From positions 25,019,700 to 25,083,699 of the forward strand of contig NC_065433.1 of assembly GCF_024362695.1 (NCBI RefSeq): a DNA stretch of 64,000 bases. The letters are read 5' to 3'. A model generated the notes under the pieces. That model worked only from the letters and a program-made list of their open reading frames with translations, was not told where the DNA came from and did not search any database. This document shows positions 36,201-44,450 of the stretch, in pieces. This DNA is from Pectinophora gossypiella. Lineage: Eukaryota; Arthropoda; Insecta; Lepidoptera; Gelechiidae. A program made the translations under genes and the position numbers. Every line of letters starts with the position of its first letter. Within the stretch, counting starts at the first letter, position 1.

Positions 36201-39200
36201 GAACCCCACACTTCGGCACTGGTCTGCCGGGTGTGGTTAGGCCGGGAGGGAAGCCGGTGGGAGCGATCGCCTGGCACGGGTAAGATCGGGTGTCGGTCGG
36301 CTTCCGAGAGGTCGGGAGGTCTTTGCCCAGCGGGCTGGGGACGCCTGGTGCGCCAGGTGTCCCCCGGTTGTTCCCCCGGCGGGAAAGGAGTTTTGACTCC
36401 GCCGCCGGGTGAATCGTCAATTGGGGTGGTGGGGGGTCATGCCGCCCCCCTCCCTCTCCAAACGGCGCCCTAAGCGCCCCAGGGTCTTCCGCAGGAGCGC
36501 GGCGGCTTCCCTACTTGGGATTCCGCACCTGCGGGAGACCCTGGCGTCACTGCGCCAACCCGCGCGTGACGCAGTGCGTCCCTCCCCCCCTTCCACGCCG
36601 GGGGCAGGGGAGACGTACTTTGATGCGCCCCTCGCCCCCGCGGGCGAGGGCCCCCCGTCACCGGGGCCTCGGCGGTCGCCTCCACTCTCCATGCCGGAGC
36701 TGGGGCCGCCGTCGCCGCCGCCGCGCCGGACAGCGCCGCCGCTGCACTTAGCAGCAGCCCCGCTGCCGCAGCGCCCCTCTCGCGCGAGCCGCTCCCCGGC
36801 CCGCTCGACGTCCCCGCCGCCGGCCAAAGTGCTCGCCGCCCAGTCCCCGTCTTCGGGAGAGGGCAGGCATGCACTTCGACTGCCGGTGCGCGGAGCCCTA
36901 TCTCCCCCCCCGTTCCGAGGAGGGTTGAGACAGGTCGCGCCCACGCCGGCGCCACGCCAGTCGCCGGAGGCGATGGATACGCAGCCGTCGTACGCGGCTG
37001 TGGCCTCGACACCTCCCGCGACTTCTCCACGGCTAATACCGCAGCGGGACGTACATTCCCCGCTCCAGGCCAAGCCCGCGTCGCAGCCCGCTCCGCCGAA
37101 GCGAGAGCGTTACCCCCCTTTGGTGGTGGAGGTACTCCCGGACTGGGCTCGGCACTTCCGAGCCCTCCGGGAGAAGCTCGGACACCCCCCTAACGCCCGA
37201 CCATACGGGCGGGGGGTGCGCTTTATCCCGCGCACAGGGGAGGAGTACAGGACCATTCAGTCCTACCTGATGGCCCTGGAAAAGGAGACCACGATATCGT
37301 GGTTCTCCTACTCCCTTCCGGCGGAGCGCAACCTCAAGGTTGCCATCCGAGGGCTGCCGGTTGACACCGACCCAGCCCTCATTGAGGCCGAGTTACGCCG
37401 ACTGGGGTACACCCCTGAGTTCGTGCGCGCCATCCAGGCGCGTTTCGGACGACCCGGGTGTATTTACCATGCCCAGCTCGAGCGTAACGCTGCGACCATC
37501 CCGGGCATTTATGGAGTCACGGAACTCCTCAACATGCCCGGGGTGAAGATAGAGGCCTGGCGGGGCAAAAAGGGACCGGCGCAGTGCCACCGGTGCCAGC
37601 AGTTCCGCCACTCCTCGCACAAGTGCCACCGCAAGATTGCGTGTGTGCGGTGTGGGGAGGAACACGCGGCCAGGGACTGCCCCAGACCTAGGGAGCAACC
37701 GGCGACCTGCGCCAACTGTGGTGGGCCACATCCCGCCAACCATGTGGCCTGCCCGGCCTTCGTGCGCGAGGCGCGCAACAAGAAGGCCGGAACCACAGCC
37801 CGCACCTCCTCGGGGCAAGCGACCAAGAAGGTCTTGGTCGCGCCCACAGGCGAGTCGAACGCCCAGGGGTCGCTCATGGCGGCGGCCAACGGCCCGAAGA
37901 GTGGCCCTACGAAACGGCGTAAGAGGAGGCGCGGCAGGGAAGGAAAAGGTCCCTTCTTGCCCCAAATCCCGCCGCGACAGCAGCCTAAGGAGCCGGCGAC
38001 ATCGTCTGCTCCAAAGACAACCCCCTCCATCCGACCCCCCGCCCCAAGCCAGGGGAAGGGGAAGTCGGCCGGAACTGGCGATCCAGCCGCCGCCAAGAAG
38101 GCGGCACTACTGGTCGCCATGGGGGTACTCCAAGATGTCCTGAAGGCACTGGAGCAGGATCTCGATCCTGTTACAGTGCTTTTGGACGGGATGAAGAGGT
38201 TGTTAACGGCATAAAATTTATGTCGTTAAGAATCCTTCATTGGAACGCCGAAGGCCTGTCTAGAAAGATAGGTCTTCTACGTGTTCTCTTGAGGGAGCAG
38301 AACATTGATGTCGCCCTGATCTCAGAGACCAAGCTGAGAGGCGCAGACCGACTGAAGATCCCCAACTTCTTCGTATACCGGAAGGACGAGCTCAGTGACC
38401 TCGGTCAGGCCTATAGAGGCCTAGCCGTCCTGGTAAGAAGAAGGTTGGTGCACCAGCCTCTGCCACCTATCGCTGGTCTTCAGTCGATCTACGCCCTGGG
38501 AGTGGAGATTGCTCTCGGAGACGTCCCAACACGTGTGTTTGCGGTGTATAAGCCGCCGGCGGCGCGCCTTGTCCTCGCGGACGTTCAGAAAATTCTGGAC
38601 AGCCCGGGGCCAACGATCGCGGCCGGTGACTGGAACTGCAAGCACGTTGGTTGGAATTCCACGTGGACCTGTCCAAATGGACGACGTCTGTTCGATGACG
38701 CCAACGGGGGCGGGTATGTGGTTCTGGGGCCGGAGACCCCGACCCACTACCCGCACAACCCCGCTCATCTCCCAGACGTGATAGACCTCGCGGTGGTCAA
38801 GGGGCTCCGGCCCGATCCCACCGTTGAGACGTTAGACTATCACACAGGCTCCGACCATCAACCAGTCCTGATGGTCATTTCAAACCATCCTACCAGGACG
38901 AGGCTGCTGCCGCCGCGGCGGAAGTACTCCTGGGATAAATTCGGCCAGTACATGGTAGAGAACACTCCCATGCGACCAGTCTCGACCCCCACGGATGTCG
39001 ACGAGTTGGCAACCGAGTTCGCCTCTACAGTCCAGCGGGCACTGCAACATGCCGCGCTCGAAGCTCCCAAACCGGGAGCCGCTCCTCCCACGCCGAAGCA
39101 TATTGCGAATATGCTCGCGGAAAAGAGGCGACTCCGCAAGCAGTGGAACACCACGCGTTGCCCCACCATGAAGTCCCGGCTGAATGCGCTGGCCGAGAAG

Positions 39201-42200
39201 ATCTCGGCCGCGCTCGATAGTGCCTCCGCCGACTCTTGGCAACACACTATCGACTCAGCCGGCGAGGATTGGACCGGCATCCATAGACTGTGTCGACAGC
39301 TCTCCGGGAAGCCGACACCAGTGCGACCTCTCCTCGCTCAGGACGGGACACCCCGTTTTAGAGCTGAGGATCGAGCGGAAATCTTCGCTGAGTGTCTGGA
39401 GAGCCAATTTCGGCCGAACCCAGGCGCCGACCACGACGAAGAAGAAGTCTCCCGAAATCTAGCGGGCTATTTCGGTCAGCCGATAGCCCCTGATGAGGAT
39501 CCCGTCGTCTTTACGCCCGGACAGGTGCTCCGGGCGATAAGACGGACTCCGCTCCGGAAGGCCCCCGGCCCGGATGGCATTACCAACGAAATGCTGCGTC
39601 ACCTTCCACCGCGTTCAGTCGCAGCGGTGACGCGCATTTTTAATGGCATCACGCGGACGGGGCACTTTCCGGATTGCTGGAAGCTTGGGCGAGTTATCAT
39701 GCTCCCCAAGCCCGGGAAGAATATCCTGAAGCCTGAGAGCTATCGGCCAATCACCTTGCTACCGAACATCAGCAAGGTGTTTGAGAGACTTCTTCTGCGT
39801 CACATGATCCCACACATCATGCCACGCGAGGAACAATTCGGCTTTCGAGCCGAACATTCCACGACCCTTCAACTGACAAGGGTACTGCACGATATGACGG
39901 CGGCCCTCAACAAGAGGGAGACCACCGTAGCGGTATTCTTGGATATGGAGAAGGCGTTCGATCGCGTATGGCACCCGGGCTTGGTATATAAGCTGTCCAC
40001 GTCTACGACTCCACGTCGAGTCGTTAAGACTGTGGCCACCTTTTTAGAGAATAGGCGCTTCCAGGTGGCAGTGGAAGGCGCCCTCTCCCAAGTCCGAAGG
40101 ATCGCTGCGGGAGTTCCCCAGGGTAGCTGCCTATCTCCGGTTTGCTACGCCAGGTACACGGATGATATCCCCGTGGAGGGAGGGTCCAAGCTGGCGCTTT
40201 ACGCCGATGACGCTGCCTTCTTCGCGACGTCCTTGAACGCCAAGCACGCTGCGAAGAAGATGCAGCGAACCTTGGATGCCCTCCCTGCCTGGCTGGCAAA
40301 GTGGAGATTGACGGTGAACGTGGGGAAAACCCAAGCGATCACTGTGGGACGTGGTCGGCTACACCCTCCGAATCTGACGCTGCATGGTGAGGAGATCGGG
40401 TGGTCCTCGCAGGCTAAATACCTGGGTGTGACCATAGACCGCCACCTCACCATGGCCCAGCATGCGAGGAATGTGATCGGACAGGCAGGTGCTGCCACTG
40501 CTCTGCTCCGCCCCATTCTTTGCTCGAGTCTCCCGTTGCGCATGAAGCTCGGCGTGTATAAGGCGTACATTAGGACACGGCTTACCTATGCCGCCCCCGC
40601 GTGGTACGCATTGGTCTCTGAGACCCATCGCCAAAGACTGCGGGCACAGCAGTCCAAGGCGTTGCGCACCATCGCGGACGCGCCGAGATTCGTCCGCAAC
40701 GAAGTAATTCGGAGGGACCTAAAAGTCGAGACCTTGGATGAGTTTATCTCCAGGCTCTCGACTGGGATGTTCGCGCGCGCGGACGAGTCAGATTTCGTGC
40801 ACCTACGAAATCTGGCTCCATACCACGCGCGCCCCCCGGACTGGAAGCCGTATCCTCGCGAGCTGGCTGATGTGGAGGAGCTCGACGAGGATACCTACCC
40901 AGCAACGGACTGACCCAAGCCGCCGGTTTGAGGGCAACCGTCATTGTTGACGGTTTCGACCTTGCCGGCGGACTCATCGGACTGACCTCACCGGACTGAC
41001 CCCGCCGGCTCGAGCTGACCTGGAAACTTCGGGTCAAGCTCGCCGGCCACCTACTATGACGAGACACGTACCGCCTGGCTGGAGTCGCTCACTGGGCCTC
41101 CCTCAACAGGGTCTCACCCGGTGGGCTGACTCGCCGGCGGTACCACCCCGGACAAAAGATTGGGCCTTCGGAGGCGCGAAACTCGCCCGCCGTGGCCCAC
41201 CCCCGTGCCCCGCCCGTTTTAGCGGGCGGCGAGAGCTTCCGCACCAAAGGGGCTAAGCCCCGAGGGTGCCTCCCCGACGTCCGCTTCGCGGACGTCGAGA
41301 AGACAACAACTGGAACTGGCTTCTGTATTCCGATTAGGGATAGCTGCAAGATCTAGCTTCCGCCTCTGTGGAACTAGATTTGAACGCCACCTATATCGCG
41401 CCTGCTCCATACGGTTGGCATACGAAGTTGCGCTTCTTCGAGGGGCCTACTTTCGTTGAAAGACCGTAACGTGTAGACACGATCCTCTCTCCGCACTCTG
41501 TAATTCGTACGTTTGTACCGGAATAAACTCGTCCACGTCACTTGTCGTTTCCCTTCTCTGCCCGCTCAACCCCCACCTTACTACAATATGAAAAATATAT
41601 TTATTAAGATGAAATATATATTTAAAAATATATATTATTAATGAATGAAATATATATATTTCATTATTATATTATTATAATACGTCAAGGTGACAGTATA
41701 GGATCGTGCAATTAAAATAAATGTATTAAGGACATTATTAAATTATAATTACTTTGACTTTGATGTTTGTTGTAGATTCTAATGTAGAAACTAATATCGT
41801 CGCTGGAAATCTCAATTGTTGGACAAATTATGATAGATTTTCATGAGTAGCAAAAAACATTTTTTGACACTTCTAGTCAGTCCAATAACTTTTATAATCC
41901 TTAACGTGTCTCAACACGTTAAACACCAAAATTCTTAAAATATCCATCACTTAAAAATAGACTTAAATCAATCAAATCAAATAAGCTTGGAATAGAAATC
42001 AACAGGAACCTCATAATCTTAGAGGAACCCGTAATCTGTAAGGATAATATATAACCAATAGCTCATGTTCATGTTCCTACTTCTTAATTACTTTTATTTT
42101 CTTACTTACTCTTCCTTAATGTCAGTCTAATCTTCCTCGTCAGTTTCCGGTAGTGTATCTGTAACGGTTGACTCTGTTGACTGATGAGGCTGCAGAAACA

Positions 42201-44005
42201 ACGAGTTTATTTCTAAAAAAGAGAGTGGTGCAAGAAATGCTTTAATTGCAAAACTTAATTCAAGTCCTGATGTAGTGCATTTAAATTCATCTTAAAATAA
42301 CGACTGGGTGTCAAAAATATCACGCATCAGAAAATAAATCAGATAGCAGTTTGAACCCCAATTTAAAATCTCCAAAAAAACGTAAGGACAAACATGGAAT
42401 GTTCTTACGATTTTTTATCGAACGACGAGATAGAAGACTTTTCTCCAAATAGATCTGATCACAAAAAGAAACAGATAGTGAAAGTGATACAGATTGTGAA
42501 TCTGTTGTGTTGAGCTATATCACTTAGGTATCCGATGGTTGTCTACTGATAGTAGATGCATACTCTAGTTTTTGCCTTAATTTTGTTTCTTGATTGAGAA
42601 AAATAGGATTTTTAGGGCTAACTAAACTTGCTCTATATCTTTCTAATTAATAATATTGGAGTTTACCACACCCATTTTACCATTTTCCAAATCTGTGACT
42701 ATAAGTGGCGCGTACGAACATGGGACCATCACAGCTAATATAAAGACATGATCCTATTTAGTAATAAACTTGTAGTCGTAAAGTTTGTAGCCAACTCACG
42801 TCCTGGCTTGAAATAAAAAGAAAAAGCTTTTTGCTACAATTGGATTAAATGCCTAAGTAAGCTGTACTAGAAAATAGAGCAAACGAGACTTAACAACTAT
42901 GAAAAACTAGACTACGATAAAAAATACATTTAATAAATTAATTTTGTACGTTCGGTTAAAGAGTCAAATATTATTTGTTTGAAAATTAAATGATGAAAGT
43001 GAAAAAATCTTTGAGAAATCTTAGGTACAAAAAGTAGTTTTAAGAAGCTAGTCTGACCTTCCAACCCGAAGGGAAAACCAGCCCAATAACAGGTTAGATC
43101 ACATACCTCCGAAACGCATTTCTTGGGTATGTGGGTTTCCTCGCGATGTTTTCCTTCACAGCTGAACACGTGATTATTATTTATGATCTAAACATTTCAA
43201 AAATCATACGTTTAGGCCCGTGCTGGATACGAACCTGCGACCTTACAGTAAGAATCAGTTCTTCCAACTGGGCTATCACGGCTCATAAGATTTACGTGTT
43301 TATGTGGAAGAAATTGCTAAGTACCTTATCAATAGTCCATGGTACCTAGTACCCACGTTGAGGTTATTTATTTATATTGTAAGGCATCCACTGGTCGTCC
43401 AGCACGGCAAAGCGGCCAGCATAATGAGCACTTTTGGACAGAGCTCTCTTCGAGGAGTGCTTTTTGAATGGTTATTGTTTTGTTTTAAATTGGTATTATT
43501 TATACTATAGACAGGAGAGCTGGTTAGGTTGGAAAAAGATGTTCGAAGTTAGCCAAAGCAATTTTAATAATAAAAAGTCACAACAAAAACAGGCAAATCA
43601 CTTTTTTGTTTTTCATAGGAGCCGGTTATCTATAGAGGCGAGAAGTTGTTCAGGCCAGAAAATTTGGACAAAATAAAATCGGCGTATGGGTTCACCAACA
43701 AGTTTTTAACAACACCCTGGCTTGCTGGTGACCAGCTCACTATAGCAGACATCTGCTGTATTGCTACCGTCTCCTCCATGAATGAAATATTTCCGGTCGC
43801 TGAAGACATGTAAGTCAAAAATTATATTCTTAAAGGGAATTCGTTCCAGATTTTAGACTTTTCTTATTAATTATTGTAATTTTATTGCAGTTATCCCAAC
43901 TTGGCAGCATGGATGGCGCGTTGCTCGGAACAACATTTTTACAAAAAAGGAAATCTTCCTGGTTTAAATATTTTCCGCGAGTTGTTAAAATCGAAGCTTT
44001 CTTGA
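33081..44005 (+). CDS. GSTE: Glutathione S-transferase, epsilon class, five coding exons
   Basis: Coding exons are 33081-33224, 33475-33533, 33964-34105, 43619-43809 and 43891-44005, giving 216 residues, a usual length for insect epsilon GSTs. All introns are GT/AG, with phases 0, 2, 0 and 2. The thioredoxin-like N-domain has the catalytic-serine segment DPSSSVRA (residues 9-16), the cis-proline motif HTIPT (53-57) and the glutathione-contacting DSHAI (67-71). His69 there fits epsilon rather than delta class, which typically has ESRAI. The all-helical C-domain has WLAGDQLTIADI (149-160) with the N-capping TIAD. The enzyme is cytosolic, dimeric, and conjugates glutathione to electrophiles; insect epsilon members are linked to insecticide and plant-toxin metabolism. 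Substrate is not predictable here. The third intron hosts nested transposons. Confidence 0.95.
33475..33533 (+). CDS. GSTE: GST exon 2
   Basis: Residues 49-67 plus two bases of Ser68. Acceptor TTTAATTTCAG, donor GTAATA. Encodes LNPQHTIPTLKDDDFVIWD. Confidence 0.94.
33964..34105 (+). CDS. GSTE: GST exon 3
   Basis: Completes Ser68 and covers 69-115, from HAISSYLVNKY to ALRGAV. Acceptor TATTTCCAG, donor GTAAGT. Ends at the N/C-domain junction. Confidence 0.94.
34160..34500 (+). mobile_element. tRNA-derived SINE (second family) in GST intron 3
   Basis: The head has GTAGCCCAGTTGGTAGAC (A box) and GGCAGGTTGGAATTC (B box, diverged). The body contains ATCACGTGCTCAGTGGTGAA, GCATTTTCGGAGGTATGTGA and GGTTGGAAGGTCAGACAGG. 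The 3' end is GATGATGATAC. The family differs from the one at 2312. Confidence 0.8.
34757..34794 (+). repeat. GAAAY pentanucleotide microsatellite
   Basis: Repeats of GAAAT and GAAAC run straight into the target site (ATAT) of the gypsy-type element. Confidence 0.8.
34795..35175 (+). repeat. Gypsy-type left LTR
   Basis: 381 bp. Contains a TATA-like TATAAGTA at 34886-34893 and a sense AATAAA at 35112-35117. Followed by a primer-site-like TGGCGCTCAACTCGTGG at 35177. Confidence 0.92.
35177..35193 (+). other. Putative primer-binding site of gypsy-type element
   Basis: TGGCGCTCAACTCGTGG starts one base after the left LTR and begins with TGG. Priming tRNA not identified. Confidence 0.55.
35250..35864 (+). 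pseudogene. Gag segment fused to RNase H scrap
   Basis: From ATG 35250 the frame encodes an acidic start, then a capsid-like segment with GRPSPELVEAFLTAVNIFKR, LEELPLLLKEEAGIWWQGV and WDDFQTLLRDNFAPKREEW. This style is typical of Ty3/gypsy and Arc-related Gag N-lobes. Homology stops near 35695. In the +2-shifted frame the next 120 bases read QEQPVEYASRLLTKPERNYS, a Ty3/gypsy RNase H segment, and then end abruptly. The nominal gag frame runs on to a TAA at 35862 inside the LTR. Nucleocapsid, protease, RT and integrase are absent. The structure shows two internal deletions. Expression unknown. Confidence 0.75.
35844..35858 (+). other. Polypurine tract of gypsy-type element
   Basis: GGCAGAGGGGGAGAG immediately upstream of the right LTR start at 35860, the usual plus-strand primer position. 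Confidence 0.75.
35860..35990 (+). repeat. Gypsy-type right LTR, first part
   Basis: Identical by eye to the first 131 bp of the left LTR; broken by the LINE after GCTTCTGTATTCCGATT (35974-35990), the LINE's target duplication. Confidence 0.92.
35991..36438 (+). promoter_or_regulatory. LINE 5' UTR, presumed internal promoter
   Basis: 448 bp, GC-rich, no ORF in the ORF1 frame that I would trust. Non-LTR elements of this group usually start transcription at their first base; here CCGGACAGTC could hold an initiator. Inference only. Confidence 0.45.
36439..38214 (+). CDS. LINE ORF1 protein (gag-like, zinc knuckles)
   Basis: 591 codons from ATG 36439; the frame is open slightly upstream but has no earlier ATG nearby. 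The first 220 residues are rich in Pro, Ser, Ala and Arg. A conserved segment follows (about 37110-37570, with PPLVVEVLPDW and AIRGLPVDTDPALIEAELRR), like the domain that precedes zinc fingers in jockey-type ORF1 proteins. Three CCHC knuckles lie at about 37585-37755 (CHRCQQFRHSSHKC, CVRCGEEHAARDC, CANCGGPHPANHVAC). The C-terminal tail is basic and then Pro-rich. The protein is expected to bind LINE RNA and form a ribonucleoprotein. Stop TAA at 38212; ORF2 starts five bases later in another frame, which suggests reinitiation. Confidence 0.9.
   Translation: MPPPSLSKRRPKRPRVFRRSAAASLLGIPHLRETLASLRQPARDAVRPSPPSTPGAGETYFDAPLAPAGEGPPSPGPRRSPPLSMPELGPPSPPPRRTAPPLHLAAAPLPQRPSRASRSPARSTSPPPAKVLAAQSPSSGEGRHALRLPVRGALSPPPFRGGLRQVAPTPAPRQSPEAMDTQPSYAAVASTPPATSPRLIPQRDVHSPLQAKPASQPAPPKRERYPPLVVEVLPDWARHFRALREKLGHPPNARPYGRGVRFIPRTGEEYRTIQSYLMALEKETTISWFSYSLPAERNLKVAIRGLPVDTDPALIEAELRRLGYTPEFVRAIQARFGRPGCIYHAQLERNAATIPGIYGVTELLNMPGVKIEAWRGKKGPAQCHRCQQFRHSSHKCHRKIACVRCGEEHAARDCPRPREQPATCANCGGPHPANHVACPAFVREARNKKAGTTARTSSGQATKKVLVAPTGESNAQGSLMAAANGPKSGPTKRRKRRRGREGKGPFLPQIPPRQQPKEPATSSAPKTTPSIRPPAPSQGKGKSAGTGDPAAAKKAALLVAMGVLQDVLKALEQDLDPVTVLLDGMKRLLTA
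38220..40913 (+). CDS. LINE ORF2: AP-type endonuclease and reverse transcriptase
   Basis: 897 codons, about the usual length for jockey-type ORF2. The N-terminal endonuclease has LRILHWNAEGL (Asn9), ISETK (Glu36), AAGDWN (Asp137, Asn139) and the SDH motif (211-213), so all key residues are present. The RT has NEMLRHLPP, KPESYRPITLLP, VFLDMEKAFDRVWH (Asp575), AAGVPQGSCLSP and the catalytic YADD (661-664). A thumb and C-terminal region follow. No RNase H domain is visible. The enzyme nicks target DNA and copies LINE RNA into the nick. No stop or frameshift interrupts it. The start is fixed by ATG 38220, just after the ORF1 stop. Confidence 0.94.
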   Translation: MSLRILHWNAEGLSRKIGLLRVLLREQNIDVALISETKLRGADRLKIPNFFVYRKDELSDLGQAYRGLAVLVRRRLVHQPLPPIAGLQSIYALGVEIALGDVPTRVFAVYKPPAARLVLADVQKILDSPGPTIAAGDWNCKHVGWNSTWTCPNGRRLFDDANGGGYVVLGPETPTHYPHNPAHLPDVIDLAVVKGLRPDPTVETLDYHTGSDHQPVLMVISNHPTRTRLLPPRRKYSWDKFGQYMVENTPMRPVSTPTDVDELATEFASTVQRALQHAALEAPKPGAAPPTPKHIANMLAEKRRLRKQWNTTRCPTMKSRLNALAEKISAALDSASADSWQHTIDSAGEDWTGIHRLCRQLSGKPTPVRPLLAQDGTPRFRAEDRAEIFAECLESQFRPNPGADHDEEEVSRNLAGYFGQPIAPDEDPVVFTPGQVLRAIRRTPLRKAPGPDGITNEMLRHLPPRSVAAVTRIFNGITRTGHFPDCWKLGRVIMLPKPGKNILKPESYRPITLLPNISKVFERLLLRHMIPHIMPREEQFGFRAEHSTTLQLTRVLHDMTAALNKRETTVAVFLDMEKAFDRVWHPGLVYKLSTSTTPRRVVKTVATFLENRRFQVAVEGALSQVRRIAAGVPQGSCLSPVCYARYTDDIPVEGGSKLALYADDAAFFATSLNAKHAAKKMQRTLDALPAWLAKWRLTVNVGKTQAITVGRGRLHPPNLTLHGEEIGWSSQAKYLGVTIDRHLTMAQHARNVIGQAGAATALLRPILCSSLPLRMKLGVYKAYIRTRLTYAAPAWYALVSETHRQRLRAQQSKALRTIADAPRFVRNEVIRRDLKVETLDEFISRLSTGMFARADESDFVHLRNLAPYHARPPDWKPYPRELADVEELDEDTYPATD
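40914..41318 (+). other. LINE 3' UTR with terminal hairpin
   Basis: 405 bp, GC-rich. CGGACTGACC recurs three times (about 40904, 40977, 40992). A perfect 9-bp stem GACGTCCGC/GCGGACGTC with a 3-base loop lies at about 41276-41296, some 20 bases from the 3' end. The end is CA-rich, without poly(A). Confidence 0.7.
41319..41585 (+). repeat. Gypsy-type right LTR, second part
   Basis: The first 17 bases duplicate the LINE target site; 41336-41585 continues the LTR and equals the last 250 bp of the left LTR by eye. Contains sense AATAAA at 41522-41527. Confidence 0.92.
41586..43047. other. AT-rich part of GST intron 3
   Basis: AT-rich repeats and short palindromes right after the LTR (41586-41690). 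The segment 42350-42500 has a Lys/Asp/Ser-rich reading that might be a transposon relic, but frames are broken and no family is recognisable. Confidence 0.35.
43048..43284 (-). mobile_element. tRNA-derived SINE (second family), minus strand
   Basis: Minus-strand head GATAGCCCAGTTGGAAGAAC (A box) and GTCGCAGGTTCGTATCC (B box), then the body shared with 34160-34500 (ATCACGTGTTCAGC, GCGTTTCGGAGGTATGTGA, GGGTTGGAAGGTCAGAC). Same family, opposite orientation, inside the same intron. Confidence 0.8.
43619..43809 (+). CDS. GSTE: GST exon 4
   Basis: Residues 116-178 plus two bases of Ile179. Acceptor TTTTTCATAG, donor GTAAGT. Encodes most of the C-domain core, including WLAGDQLTIADI. Confidence 0.94.
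43891..44005 (+). CDS. GSTE: GST exon 5
   Basis: Completes Ile179 and covers 180-216 (YPNLAAWMARC to SKLS), stop TGA at 44003. Acceptor TTTTATTGCAG. Confidence 0.94.
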
Positions 44006-44137
44006 AATTATGAAACGTATATTTAGCTGCTAGGTTTTACACGATAGTTTGCAACTATACCACAATTAAAGCACCGCAACGAAGGAACATATTCCCCGAG
44101 AATTAGAAGAGGCACACACAAGCAATCTACAATTAGA

Positions 44138-44143
44138 AATAAA
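44138..44143 (+). terminator. GST poly(A) signal
   Basis: AATAAA 133 bases after the stop codon, the first canonical signal downstream. Gives a 3' UTR of about 150 bases if used. Confidence 0.65.
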
Positions 44144-44373
44144 TAATATTTGATAGCGAATATTGTTTTTTTACTACAGCTGATTCTTTCTTCATTCGTA
44201 ACTGGAAACCAAGGCTAATCTTATAGTACTATATTTCTATCGGATAACTACTCTCAGGAGACCAATGTTCTAGGAAATGCTTCTTTGACTTTGTTTTTAT
44301 TATATCCAAGGGTAGTCAAAGATTGTGTTGAATGAATAGAATGTAGAAAACCCGTAGAAAAGTAGCGTTTATT

Positions 44374-44450
44374 TCATCATCATCAATTTAAGAGCCACGC
44401 TCTTGTCGGTGTAGCATTTTCCATTCCAGTCTATCAAAGGCCAAATCCGC
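44374..44450 (-). repeat. LINE 3'-end fragment
   Basis: TTCATCATCATCAATTTAAG then AGCCACGCTCTTGTCGGTG, the same minus-strand LINE end as at 12793 and 49098. Confidence 0.6.

Larger units (their letters stand above)
35991..41318 (+). mobile_element. Full-length jockey-type LINE
   Basis: A 5328-bp non-LTR retrotransposon inserted in the gypsy-type right LTR. It is flanked by the 17-bp duplication GCTTCTGTATTCCGATT (35974-35990 and 41319-41335). It has a GC-rich 5' UTR, ORF1 (zinc-knuckle protein), ORF2 (endonuclease and RT), and a 3' UTR. Both ORFs are open, so the copy may be active. GC content is far above the surroundings and confined to the element. The 3' end is not poly(A): it closes ACAACAACTGGAACTG. 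Jockey clade is judged from ORF1 and ORF2 style and length. Confidence 0.92.
34795..41585 (+). mobile_element. Ty3/gypsy-type LTR element, deletion derivative, with nested LINE
   Basis: 381-bp LTRs start TGTAACAGAAGG and end CTTACTACA. A 4-bp target duplication ATAT (34791-34794, 41586-41589) flanks the whole. Without the nested LINE the element is only about 1.45 kb: two LTRs and a 684-bp interior with a gag segment fused to a scrap of RNase H. The right LTR is interrupted at 35991-41318 by a jockey-type LINE. Both LTR copies look identical by eye on both sides of the interruption, so both insertions are recent. It cannot replicate alone. Gypsy assignment rests on the RNase H scrap and the 4-bp duplication. 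Confidence 0.88.
34106..43618 (+). other. GST intron 3, 9513 bp, transposon-loaded
   Basis: Holds, in order, a plus-strand SINE, a pentanucleotide microsatellite, a gypsy-type LTR element with a jockey LINE inside its right LTR, about 1.4 kb of AT-rich sequence, and a minus-strand SINE of the same family as the first. The other introns are 250, 430 and 81 bp. Splice ends are intact. Confidence 0.92.

Noticed and set aside
36417..38120. Long minus-strand ORFs of up to 218 codons, and others at 38421-41067
   Set aside because: Shadows of the GC-rich LINE ORFs; no domain and no independent support.
41586..41690. AT-rich direct and inverted repeats
   Set aside because: Simple AT-rich sequence at the gypsy insertion flank; no element boundary recognised.
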